Shown here one piece after another: positions 12,781-23,888 of a stretch of 64,000 nucleotides of DNA (position 1 is the stretch's first letter; each line of letters opens with the position of its first letter). The notes beneath the pieces were generated by a model that saw only the letters and a list, made by a program, of their open reading frames with translations, was not told the DNA's origin and did no database searches. The translations under genes and the position numbers were made by a program. This DNA is from Ficedula albicollis (Eukaryota > Chordata > Aves > Passeriformes > Muscicapidae), in contig NC_021677.1 in the NCBI RefSeq assembly GCF_000247815.1, positions 6,750,127 through 6,814,126 of the forward strand, written 5' to 3'.

Positions 12781-15530
12781 TGTTTTTGCCAATACTTGAG
12801 CAATAATTTTGTGATCAGCACTGGTGTAGTCCGTTCTTTCTTTTGACAGCCAGAATTTGTAGGTTTTATAAGGTATATTGTGGTTCTAGCTCAAATTTTC
12901 CATTATTGACTAATTTCCAGATTTTTATTTTTTTTTTTTTTAAGTCCAGGTATTGGATGCTTTATGTGCTCAGCTTTCCCTGGTGGATTTTCCACAGTGG
13001 CACAAGGTAGAAAAACAAATATTGAGTCTGATCCCTACAACAGTCTTTAGGTGAAACATCTCCAGACCCAAAACCAGCTTGTGTTGTCCCCTCACAGGCA
13101 TCACTGAGTTGCTGGAGTGCTTCCAAAACACGAGGATTTGTGAGGGTTACCACACTATTACCTGTGAGAGATAAGAGAATTCCACAAAAGCTTTGTCAAG
13201 GATTGGTACAAGGTTTTCGTGTAGCTAGAACTTACTGCAGGGCTTGTCAGTGCACTGTGTGTTTCCCAGGACAGATAACTCTCATGGCTGGAGGCCATTC
13301 TTGGGAAGTTTCCTCCAAGGATTTCTGTGTTCTAGTGCAGTGGAATCAGCTCAAGGGCATGGGACTCTACACAGCAAACATTGGCAACTCTTGGCAATTT
13401 CACTCATTTTTAGGGAGTGGTTCTGAGCTAGAATTCTTGCTTTCTGTGGGAGAAGTCAAGATCCAGTGCTGTACTTTCAGCCCCTGAGTGCTGCGGTGCT
13501 GGGGTTTGAGCCTCAGCTCTGGGTACAGCTGGTGGCAGAGGGGTCTGGAGTGAGGAGAGAACCAGGCAGGGAATTGAGGGATTGCTGCCCTTTCCTGAGC
13601 ACGAATGTGTTTGTAGCAGGCGAAAGGGTGTTTCTTTCCTTCAGGCACCTATTTTAGCACAGGATGTGTTGCCTGGAGCTGCCAGCAGCGCTGCAGCTCC
13701 TCATGATGGGCATTTGAAAATGGGGCTGAAGCCAGTGGCTCTCCTCACCCCTCCCAAGAGGTGTCAATCATGGAATCATGGAATCAATGTGAAATGAAAA
13801 GTAAAGGAGCTGGTGATGTGCTGAACTGTGGGAATGTTCACTGAGCAGCAGGAGAGAACAGTGGAGGTCCTGCTGCTGCAGGTAGCACCTCACTGCTCTG
13901 GGTGAGCACAGGCGTGGGGCAGGCAGGTGTCACTCCAGTGCATCCAGCTGCCCAACACTTCCTGTAGTCACTGGAATCACGGGAATGTCCTTCCCTTCAG
14001 CCGCTATCCTGCAAGCTCAGCCTGAAGTTCTGCCACCTTCTCTTGACTCAAATCTGACTCTCATGTTTGGATAGGACTTTACCTGGCCAGGTAAAACCAG
14101 CCTTGTTGAACATCTATGGACTCAGCTTGCGGTGAAAGTCTGGCACATCCAACACAAATATGTACTTGGTCTTGTCCTTTTTCTGTCCTTATGCTGACAA
14201 TCTCTTTGTAATTGCTCTGTAGGATTCCTTCAACATTTTTGTGGGATTTTGCTGGCTGAATGGTTTCATGGAGGGGACCTTTGGCCACGATTTCTTTGCC
14301 ATGACTGCATCACAGAGAGAAAAACAAGTGGTGTTCCAGTCAGTGGAATAAAAAAAAAACAATTGAAAGTTGCTATACAAGTTATTCTAGTGTTCTCATG
14401 CTGGTTTTATTTTTTTCTGTCATTGTTTAATTTCTCAAAATTTATGTAAAGAATTTAAGATGAAAAACTCAGGTTAAGTTTGAAATACTATTCATCTGTG
14501 TGCTCTGTTGGAGGGACTGTTGCCAGATTTTGAGAAAGGAAAACAGGTAAATGTTTATCTGTGGCTGAAGTTCCTTGTTCCCAGTTCCTTACTAAGTGAA
14601 TTAATATGGGAATTTTTTTTCTATCATATTAGTTGAGGACATTCTCATTTAATAAGCTGCATCCAATAATCCACAAGCATCTTTCTCTTACATCCCTTTG
14701 CTTTTATTTATAGCTTAAACAAAGGCAAAATCTTTTAGACAGAAGGTCACATGCTTAGCTGACTGATAACACAGCAGGAGAATCTGATGTGAGTGATTTA
14801 GGGTTTGCTTTAGGTTTAGTAAATAAATTGGCAGTTTAGGTGGAATAACAAAAATAAATCTAAGAATATTTTTAAAATATTTTAAAATATGGTAGTTTTA
14901 CAGGTATTTCACATTATCCTCAAGTCAGCACTGAACTTTTTTTTTTCAAGATAGCATGGATCTAAGTATTAGTAAAATACTTTTGAGGTCCTCATTTCTA
15001 TTGCTGTTCAATGTTTTCCTGGGTTGTGAATGTTTAAATCGATATTCACGTGCCTCTGGAGGAACGTGCCACTTTCCACTTCTGGTTTTTCCTTTCTGTG
15101 TTCTAAAACTCTTCACTGTTTTCATTAATCTATTAATTCATACCATGAGGTATCTAGGGAGACCTTAGAGCACCTTCCAGTACCTAAAAGGCCTCCATGA
15201 AAGCTGGAAAGGGATCTTGGACAAGGCCTGGAATGACAGGACAAATGGGAATGGGTCTTAAGTGACAGATGGTGGGTTTAAACGGTATATCGGGAACAAA
15301 TTATTTAATCAGAGCAGGGTCAGGCCCTGACACAGGTTTCCCAGGGAAGCTGTGGCTGCCCCATCCCTGGAAGTGTCCAAGGCCAGGTTCGATGGAGCTT
15401 GGAGCAGCCTGGGCTAGTAGAAGATGTCCCTGCCCATGGCAGGAAAGAGACGGTCTTGAAGTTCCCTTCCAACCCCAAGCATGCCAGGATTTAATCAAAG
15501 TGGCGATGGCCACATGATGGGTGAGGGAAG
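12781..15530. other. Intergenic stretch between FBXO3 and CD59
   Basis: No coding exon with plausible splice borders was found. The stretch holds poly-T (about 12926-12942), a short CR1-tail-like remnant at about 13768-13795 (atcatggaatcatggaatca) and the CR1-like element at 15160-15483. The rest is unassigned. Confidence 0.6.
15160..15483 (+). mobile_element. CR1 LINE 3'-end fragment upstream of CD59
   Basis: CR1 landmarks appear in order: gggagaccttagagcacc, ccttccagtacctaaa, gaaagctggaaagggatc, acaaatgggaatgg, aggtttcccagggaagctgtg, ccatccctggaagtgtccaa and gttcccttccaaccc. The end sits about 50-150 bp before the CpG-rich CD59 promoter. Confidence 0.85.
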
Positions 15531-15920
15531 GTGGCACACGCGTTCCTGGCAGCCTTCCCGGCCGGAGGGAGCTCGGGTCGGGAAGCAACCCCGCGCCCGG
15601 CCCGAGGCAGCGCTTCTGCGGCCGCCGCCCCGCCCCGCCCCGGAGGCGGCACCGCCGGGACAGCCGGCACGGGCGGAGGTAGCTTTGCTTCGCCGCTGCT
15701 CGCACACGCCAGGATTTGCTTGGGGAAGGTGAGCGGGACAAGCCCGGAGCAGCGGCGGCAGCGCCGGGAGCCCGGCGAGGCCAAGCGGTGGCGGTGGGGG
15801 GAGCGCGCGGGGAAATCGGCCATCGGGCACCGGCACCTGCCCGCAGCGCTGCGGAGCGGGGCCCCCTGCCCCTGTCCTTTCCCCTTTCCCTCATGCTGTC
15901 ATTCGCGGTGACAACTGCGG

Positions 15921-15951
<31 letters not shown>

Positions 15952-15990
15952 ATTCGCGGTGACAACTGCGGCGGGTCTTGTCCGCCTGCC
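15530..15990 (+). promoter_or_regulatory. CD59: CpG-rich CD59 promoter and likely non-coding first exon
   Basis: A dense CpG block lies here. A good donor (gggaag|gtgagc) occurs at 15729, which would end a non-coding first exon, and the next exon begins at 17745. This matches the usual CD59 arrangement, in which the first exon is untranslated. The transcription start is not visible. Confidence 0.55.
15900..15975. repeat. 26-base poly-C flanked by a 25-bp direct duplication
   Basis: The 25-base sequence beginning cattcgcggtgacaactgcg occurs at 15900-15924 and again at 15951-15975, with 26 C (15926-15951) between them. It is a miniature version of the long poly-C tracts elsewhere in the window and lies in CD59 intron 1 just after the presumed donor. 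Confidence 0.9.
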
Positions 15991-17744
15991 TCCTCCCAGG
16001 TGGGACTGCAGAGAAATTCTGTTTCACAACCGGGCACGGAGCCTTCCGTGCTGTAGCATTTGCTGTTTCTTGTCATTGAGATGGGTCGTATGCCTGACTT
16101 ATAAGACTAATTTAGACAATTCAGCTTAGGGAATGTTTTCTCCTTTAATTTATTTTAAGCCATGTTGTGAGTTCCTGTTTATATATATAGTAATTGCTTT
16201 TCAAAGATCGGGATTTTCTGATGTCTCACACAGAAACAATTGCTCATTTTCCAGGATGTAGATGAATAAAGTTACTACTGTTTTGCTGGCTCTGATGATT
16301 TCTATTCATCTACCTAACATTTATGCTGGTCATTACTTGGTGTTGCTGAAAGGCAAAGCTGTTTTTGTCTGCTGACACATGGGTGACTGAGGACTCCTGG
16401 AAGATGGAGAGATTCCCAGGGTGGTTCTGTTTGCTGTCCAGAAGGGCTCTTGCTGTAACCTCCAGACTTAACAGCACTCCTGTAGATCCACATCGCTGTG
16501 GGACAAGCCTCTGGTCTTTGAAAGGCTTTTTGCAAAGTTGTTTACCCTAGAAAATAAGCTCACCTTGCACATTATGGTTCTGTTTTTTATAGTTTCCCCT
16601 CTGCTCAACAGTAAGTCATACGAGGAAGACAAAAAGGAGAGCAGGTTGGTTTTTTTAGTCATTATATGGGGTTTCTTAAGGTTCTTTTGGATAGGTTTGG
16701 GTTTTTTGTTTGATGAGGTTTGGGGTTTTTTGTCAGAAAAATTAGCTAGACTTAAGGTTGAGAAGCATTTCAATACTTTTTGCTGTGAACGCATCTTTTC
16801 AAGTCCACAGTCACTGGGAGGAAAAAGCTCCACCCTAACATGGTTAAGATCTGCCATGCTAAAATCTTGTAGTTGCAGGCAGAATTAAGAACAGTGACTG
16901 TTTCACTACAGTTTTATCAGATGTGAAACTTGTTATCTGCATACCTTTAATATTTTGGAACTTTGAATGCCACTTGGGCTTTAAAAACAAACACAAATCA
17001 TGTTCTCCTAGCACAAGTATGGTCCTTCTCTCCCTGCTGTGTCTGCTTGATACCTCCTTGTTATATCCTACTCTGCAAAAGCAGAGGTTTTTTAGTAAGG
17101 AGCTGTGGTTGTAGTTCAGAGTCTGTGTGCAGAAATCTGTGTAGAACTCCTGCTTTGGAGCTGCCTATGTTTAAAAAACTCCTGACCTTCCCATCTCACT
17201 GCTGCCTATGGATTGCAGCAGCCATGGAGACCTGAGCCACTGCTGCAGGCACTTGGTGAGTTATTGCCTGTATCAGTCCCTCAGTGAGAGGGACAGGTTT
17301 TGGGAGAGGAGAGGCAAAAGTTCCTGTAGAGCAGCCAAACCTCTTGCAATTCCATGAGAGAGGAGAAAGGAGAGCAGTCTGGCTCCAGGGTTACTGGGGA
17401 ATTGCTGAAAGAGAAAAATCATTTGAGTCTTTTCTTTTTGTTAGGTGCATTTGTAGCTGTGAGAAATTGGGAGGCCTGTTGAATGGTGTAATCAGAGAGG
17501 AGAGAGGAGACCCATCTAAGCCTGTCAGGGCTCAAATATCAGTTCTGAGAATAAACATCCTGTTCTCAAAATAAAAATCCTCCCTTGGAAAGTGCAGTTA
17601 TTTCCCTCTCTTGTGTTTCCCTGTTTTTCCTGGCCAGTGCTTTCAGTTTTATACTAAAAGAAGTCTTGAAACCTCGGTTCATCCCCAGGCACTTTGCTTT
17701 TAAATAGCATAAACTTGTAATACCTCTTTATGCCCTCAAATTAG

Positions 17745-17762
17745 GGAAGAAGCCTGACCAAG
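17745..17762 (+). other. CD59: CD59 5' UTR part of the signal-peptide exon
   Basis: After the acceptor ctcaaattag, 18 bases precede the ATG; the context ccaagATGa has A at -3, a favourable start context. Confidence 0.6.
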
Positions 17763-20304
17763 ATGAACTGCATCCTGCTGACCACCTGCATTATTCTGAT
17801 TGCTTTTTGTGGCTCTGGTGAGTAGAAGAGAGGGACTTTGTGGTTTAATGTTATGATGGAGGCTGAGAAAATCATGGAAAAAAATGCCAGAGGGAGGAAA
17901 ATCAGCAAGAAAGGCCTGGATTATTTAATATCACTGTGGGGAAAGGCCTGGATTATTTAATATCACTGTGGGGAATGGCAGTACCATCAAAGCAGGGCTC
18001 AGTTTCTGTTCTGATTGTCTTGGGTCAAGAGAGAGAATTTGGGGCAGGATGTGGTGCTGCTTATCACAACAGAAAACTGGTATTTTGCTGCTAGAAAATG
18101 GGATTCCTCTTGTGTGAATTGGAAACTAGTGTGTAGTATGGGAGGGAAAGGAGATTGAGTTAAAAAAATGGATAGAAAAAACTCTGCTGCTAGTATCTGT
18201 CATCTGGAACACGGAAAAGGCAGTCTTCAAGAGCAGATAAAAAGAGAAAGCATTTAATATCTTGTGCAGGCAGATAATGGGCATTTTTAAAAGTGACATA
18301 AATACATGCTTCAAGATGTGCCTGTCAAAATTTCCAGCCTCAACTGGTGCACTGACATAGCTTGTCAGTTTTAACTGAAGTCTTGAGTTTAACAATTTTA
18401 GCTGAAGTCTTGAGCTTAATAACCAGGCATATGTTTTGGGACAATTAGATGCAGATAAATGCAGATAATTTTTTTTTTTTCATACTGCTGCTGCTGTCTC
18501 TGTAGTTTATTACTCAGTGAAGATAAACCCTTGTTGTCTTAGGTTATACCTTAAGATGTTACCACTGTGACAACAGCCCTACCCTGTGCCGGACCAACAG
18601 CACCTGCTTAACGACTGAAGACACTTGCTTGCAGTTGAAATTTGGTATGTACAGTGTCCCACAGACCTAAAATAAACCCACTTGGATCAGCTTTCATTGC
18701 CTGGACACCTCTAATCTGGCCCTAGCATGCATTTCTCAGCCTCAATCAAAAGGAGCTTGCAAATATTCTTGAAGGTCATGCTTATATCCAAGCAGTAATG
18801 TAATGATTTAGATAGGTGAGTTGTAGCTGTACAAGCATGTACATAGATGGCTGTATATCAGATTAAAAAAATAAACAGGCAAAAACCCACACAAGGGAGC
18901 TAGGGAAAAAAAGAACTACCAAAAAACAGACAGCATTGAATTTAAAATGCAGTTTGTTACTCTTTGAAAACAGATAAATGATGTGTAGCCCACAAAATAA
19001 AGCAGATGAATGGCTCAGTCATTTATGAATTGACACTATTAAAATAAATTCTCTTTTTCTGAGGGTGAAGTGATTTGTGTCTCAGGAAGGACATCTTTAA
19101 CTACATCAGATTGCTCAGGATCTGGCCTTGAATGTTTCCAGGGATGGGACATCCACCACCCCTCTGAACAATCTGTGCCAGTGTTTTAACACCCCTATCT
19201 ACTCTTCCTGCTCTGTCTTCTGCACATCCTTCACTGAGAGCCTTGTCAAGTGCTGGCCCATGCTGCTCATGGCAGTGCTTGAGTCCCCATCCCTAGAGGG
19301 ATTTAAAGATGCCATGTGGATGTGGCACCTGGAGACATGGGTTAGTGGAGGGCTTGGCAGTGCTGGGTTAAAGATTGGATTTGATGATCTCAGAGGTCTT
19401 GTTCAGCCTAAATGATTCTGTGAAAGCAGGCTGAGCTGGCTGGTGATGCCAGCCTGTATTTCCCAGTGGGTGAATTGGATACACACTGCAAAATTCCTAG
19501 TGAAAGCAAATTTGGAAACTTCTAAACACTTGAACGTAGAAAAGCAAGTACATGGCTGTGGCAAAAACAAAACTCTAGGGCTGATACTGGGGGCACAAAT
19601 GGCTCATGGACTACAGGACACAAGACTTTACCAAAAGTGTCCCTTCTGGGATGGGTGAGAGGCCAAGCCCAGTCATCTGAAATTTCATGTTGAATTCTCA
19701 TTCCCAGTTTGCTACAAAACTGGGGGTACATTTTATACCTTATTAGCCACTGCTGTGCAGAGTGGATGCGACTGTGGTCAGACTTTCCACTCTTTGTACA
19801 GAATATTTATTGGTAAGAGATTTGTGCTGGGTCTGTGCAACACATTTCTGAGTGTGGGGTTGAAGAACCAAACCATGCAGCTTTTGCCTCCCTTCACTAT
19901 CACCCAATGCCATGGCAACACAGACCACAAGGCCTCCATCCAATTTCTGTGTTTACACCATGGGCCCTGTCACAGATTGAGCTTTGCCTTCTCCTCAGTG
20001 TTTTATTCTCTAACAGTGGCAGTCTAAGCACTGCTTCTCTCTCCATACCAAAAATGGTGTTGCTGTTAATACTCTCTTCATTTGTTTAATTTTTTTTTGT
20101 TCCATAGGTAAATTGAGAACTTTCTCCTGCTGGAAGGCATCCCAGTGCAGTGTGAATGAAATTGCTGATTCTTTTCTGTTGGATAATTTTGAATTCTTTT
20201 GCTGCCAACAGGACCTGTGCAATGAGAGTGCAATTACTGGGGTTAACAAAGCAGCCTTCAGTATTGCTACTGTAATGACCATGTTATGGATGCTCATGCA
20301 ATAA
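17763..20304 (+). CDS. CD59: CD59 glycoprotein, GPI-anchored complement membrane-attack inhibitor
   Basis: CD59 binds C8 and C9 on the cell surface and blocks assembly of the membrane attack complex. Coding exons are 17763-17817, 18543-18644 and 20108-20304, joined in phase, giving 117 residues (human 128). Residues 1 to about 20 form a signal peptide (MNCILLTTCIILIAFCGSG). The mature part has the ten cysteines of a Ly6/uPAR three-finger domain, beginning LRCYHC and ending FFCCQQDLCN. The Trp of CWKASQC corresponds to the functionally important Trp of human CD59 (CWKFEHC). NST in the first half is an N-glycosylation sequon. After CNES a hydrophobic end (AAFSIATVMTMLWMLM) fits a GPI-anchor signal. 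The ATG lies 18 bases into its exon, after the acceptor at 17744. It follows FBXO3 in the same orientation, as in human 11p13. Confidence 0.95.
17910..17973. repeat. Perfect 32-bp tandem duplication
   Basis: A 32-base unit beginning aaaggcctggattatttaat and ending in gtgggg occurs at 17910-17941 and is immediately repeated at 17942-17973. It is in a CD59 intron. Confidence 0.95.
19110..19192 (-). mobile_element. CR1 LINE fragment, reverse orientation
   Basis: Contains ggatctggccttgaatg, tccagggatgggacatccac and caatctgtgccagtgtttt, which are familiar reverse-strand CR1 motifs. It abuts a second CR1-like piece in the opposite orientation. Confidence 0.75.
19255..19425 (+). mobile_element. CR1 LINE 3'-end fragment, forward orientation
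   Basis: Contains gagtccccatccctagaggg, tggcacctggagacatgg, gatttgatgatctcagaggt and the end aaatgattctgtga, matching the CR1 3' terminus. Together with 19110-19192 it forms an inverted pair in a CD59 intron. Confidence 0.85.
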
Positions 20305-20985
20305 TCCTGGTTTGTTAGCTGTCCTTCTGAGATGCAATTACATAAAACCATTTAACTTTTTTCTACATTGCATTTTTTCACCTCCTGTCCATAGACAGAA
20401 ACATTCCCTTGTAATTTTAAGTTGTTTCCCAAGGTTCTGTCTGTTAAATCACTGTCTCCATTGGTGGGAAGGACATGTGTGTTGTTATCAGTTATTGGGT
20501 GTTTTGATCTGTCCCCCTGTTCATGGGGAACAGCTCTTGTGAAGTCATGTTATCTTGTGGAGAACCTGGGCAAACTCCAGTGGGTGGTGTGAAGGAGAAG
20601 GAACACTGCAGCTTTTCTGCTGGAAACTATCATTTTTTCCTTGTCCCATAAACTGTCATTATTTTTGGTTGGCATTTCTGTGGGTTTTGATTTGTTTTGG
20701 TTTGGATCTTCCTTGTCACAAACCAAGCAGTGGATTTGCCCTCAACACAAGAAGTGTTGGATCATAAGTGTACCTTGCTGCAGTCTTTGTGATTAATATG
20801 CAAATATTCAGTTTCAAGTCATATAAACACTTTGTTCCCATCACTGTACCTTTTTTATTTTCCCTACAGGCCAATGATATAACCTTGTCAAGTGCTGTTA
20901 TTTTGGGAGAAAGCATCTACATTTCTTAAACCAAAACCAAAATACTGCTATAAGTGAGAAGCACTTATCTTTTTTTTTTAAATAT

Positions 20986-21004
20986 AGATATATATATATA
21001 TATT
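20986..21004. repeat. TA dinucleotide repeat
   Basis: A run of alternating ta within the CD59 3' UTR, preceded by poly-T. Confidence 0.9.
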
Positions 21005-21325
21005 TCTGTGAGCATGTAGACAACATGTGATAGTTCCATTTTTTTTTGTGTTCTCATACATTATCCATGCTTAGGATTTTAACTGAGCATGTGCTTTGCA
21101 CTGAGTATTTATTGGTATACTGAAAATCGATTATAAAATGCTAAGGAGTTGAAATGAAATGGCACAAGTAGGTTACTTCCCCACTTAGTTAGCTTTTGGA
21201 TTTTGTTGAAAACAGCAACATGTAAACTTAACCCTTCAAGCTTCCATCTAAGAGTATTAAAATCTTGCAGAACTTTATTTCCATAAATGCCAATGCACAG
21301 TATAGGTGTGTATTTATATAGCATG

Positions 21326-21331
21326 AATAAA
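21326..21331 (+). terminator. Possible proximal CD59 polyadenylation signal
   Basis: AATAAA in gcatgaataaaacctg, followed by a T/G-containing stretch (tctgtaggtgtgag). Confidence 0.5.
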
Positions 21332-21731
21332 ACCTGCTCCATCTGTAGGTGTGAGAGGTCAAATACGGAAATACTTATATTGCTCTGCTCTGTGGTGGAG
21401 ACAGTCCTTGGAACATCTCCAGTACCTGGGGACCCTCTCAGTCAGTTGGGATGCCAAATCCTCCTTTTTCTTCTGGAGCTGCTGGCATATCCCTGCCAGA
21501 GTTGTCTCCATTACCAATGGGCTATCCTCTTGCTGAGGACCCTCGCTTGTAGTCTTGACACCAGCAAAAACAGTGACACAGTGACACCAGTTCACCAGTC
21601 ACAACAAGGCTGTTGTTCCAAATCCCCAATGTATTCCCCAGTGTACCTTTTGGTTGAGCTTATTGTAGCTATGAAAGTGTCCTGGGATCGCTCCCATCAC
21701 TTGAAATATGGAAGTCATCCTGTCTTTGATT

Positions 21732-21737
21732 AATAAA
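21732..21737 (+). terminator. Possible distal CD59 polyadenylation signal
   Basis: AATAAA in gattaataaaaatgtc, followed about 25 bases later by the GT-rich element ggagtgtgtggtgat, a good downstream element. Confidence 0.6.
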
Positions 21738-22564
21738 AATGTCAAAAAAGAAGAGCATGGAGTGTGTGGTGATTTATTGGTATTTACAGCTGGACAGAAC
21801 TCCAGTTGTTTCCATGGGAGGTGCATCCATGCTTCCCATGCAAAGACTCAGCAAGTTCCAAGTATACTTCTCTCCTTCCTTATTTTTATATCCCACCTGA
21901 TTAAAACAAACACTGGAACACACCAATTTCTGCACAGTAACTTTTTCCATTGCTGCAGCACCATTTGTCAAACTCAGGCTCATTTCAGGTAAAACTGTAT
22001 TAAAGCACTCACTCAATATATATTGGGGGAAGGTTTGTAGCAGAGAGGTATCTTGGATTCCTTATGCTTACATCATCCTGATGGCAGCATTTTTTCCTCT
22101 ATTATATTGTCAATGTCTCTTTTGATGGTGGTACTTTTAAACTTGTTTCTTTGCTGTATGGCCTGCATATATAAAATATTCTCCTTTTTTGATAAGTGCC
22201 ATGTATTTTGTCTAATTTCTTTTTGATAGCGTTGAATACTTTGTCTAAATTATCCTAATTTTTTGTTTCTCTTCTAAAAGCAGCCTAAGCAATAAGTCCT
22301 TGTGTTTTAAGTGTATTGCTTTATTTTTGTAAAGATTAACCAGAACATGATTTTATTCCTGTAAGGTGTGCATTTTCTGAGTCTGGCTGTGCTGACTGCT
22401 GAGTCCTCTCCTGCAGTCTGTTGAACAGTGACTGCTCCTTGAACTTTGGCATTTCTCCCCCTGCTGCTGCTGCTGTGTTAGGCCTAGATTTGCTGGCCAG
22501 TCTGCAAAGAGGACCATTAAAACCAAGAGAGACAATAAAGCTTCAGTTCAAATATTAAAATACT

Positions 22565-22715
22565 AAAATGTGTTCAACTCTGAGTCCACCAGGACTCCCA
22601 AGCTTTCTGCAAAGCTGTTTTCCCTCTGGTTGGCCCCCAGCCTGTGCTGATTCCCAGCACAGGGTAATTCCCAGCCTTTGGGGTGGGTGTCACAAAGTGG
22701 TGCCTGAAACCCAGG
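22565..22715 (-). mobile_element. Probable CR1 LINE internal fragment, reverse orientation
   Basis: Carries accaggactcccaagc, tttctgcaaagctgttttcc, cccccagcctgtgctgat and a following gggtaattcccagc. These resemble the reverse strand of the CR1 reverse-transcriptase-to-3'-end region. Divergent, so moderate confidence. Confidence 0.55.
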
Positions 22716-23810
22716 GACTCCTCTAACTTAGGTCTCCCTCAGTGGGAGTATCAGCCAGATATTGTGTAGTTCAGCTGTGTCCTCTAAGACCCAGGAGAAT
22801 GCCAGATGAAATCAGGGTGAGTGGCTGTGCCACTGTGCAGAGGTTGTTGCCCCCTGCAATGGGTGCTGGGTAACTTGTCACTGTTGCTGGGGCTGCTTTG
22901 GTTTTATTTTGTAGTTATCTGAGTGGTTTGCTCTGTTCTGAATTTGTGGCATGACTAAAACCTAATCTTTTGAGTGTGCTTTTTATTTACACTACACATC
23001 ATTTATGTACTAATGGTTATCTGATCAACCGTGAATATTCTTCTCTACATCTACTTCTCAGTTGCTCACATAACCAGCAGTCTCTTTTTTGCGGGGCAGA
23101 CACACAAGTGATATAGGAACAAGAAGAAGGTAACAAATGAAAGCTTCAGCAACAGCAGGAATTCATTCTTTGTGATCTGTTTTTACCATGAATTCCTCCT
23201 ACAAGTCCTCATGGTGATGACCAGGTGTTTGACTTGAAATTGGGCATTGAGAGAACTTGGAAGCCTCCTGGTGCTGGTAGTAATGTGGAGCTGATACACC
23301 TGGTTGAGAAGAATTTGGCTTTATCCTGTGTGAAATCCTTCTCTAGTTTTACCATCTCTCATCAAAGATGAGGTGGGATGTCTCCATGTTATTTCAGGAT
23401 GCAGGAAATTGTGAAAAGAAGCAGATGCATGGGGAAAAGCAGAGAGGCAGAGCAAGCAATTTCCTCCCACTGCTTTTTGGTGTGAGAGGAATGAGAGGCT
23501 GACCAGTGAGCAGCTTTATTTTGTAAAAAGGAGTTGCTAAGATAACAGAAGTCCCAGCAGAAAGCTGCACATTAAGTACCTCGCTGTTGCACTAACTGGG
23601 GCATCTGGATACTGCTCTAATATAAATATTAAATACATTTAACAACAGTGGTGTTCCTCCAGCTGGAAGAGAGTTTAATGTGTCTGAATCTCTTTGTGTC
23701 TCCAAGGGTTTGGATCTCACTGGTGAAAAATACAGCCAGTCCTAAGCTAGCATCACAGCAGGGGAGTTTGGCTATGCCTAAGCAGCCAAGAAAGTATTGT
23801 GACATCCCCA

Positions 23811-23888
23811 TGCTTATTGAGGCAGAAACAAGTACACTGCACAAACAAGTACAATTTGCTTATTGAGGCAGAAACAAGTACACTGCAC
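23811..23888. repeat. 46-bp-period direct repeat
   Basis: A 32-base sequence beginning tgcttattgaggcagaaaca occurs at 23811-23842 and again at 23857-23888, with 14 bases between. Confidence 0.95.

Larger units (their letters stand above)
15729..20107 (+). other. CD59 introns
   Basis: Intervals are 15729-17744, 17818-18542 and 18645-20107. They contain the poly-C duplication at 15900-15975, a 32-bp tandem duplication at 17910-17973, poly-T before the second coding exon and two opposed CR1-like fragments at 19110-19425. No other gene is seen. Confidence 0.7.
20305..21760 (+). other. CD59: CD59 3' UTR
   Basis: AT-rich sequence after the stop with two AATAAA hexamers, a TA repeat (about 20986-21004) and no credible open frame. 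A long 3' UTR with several polyadenylation sites is typical of CD59. Confidence 0.65.
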
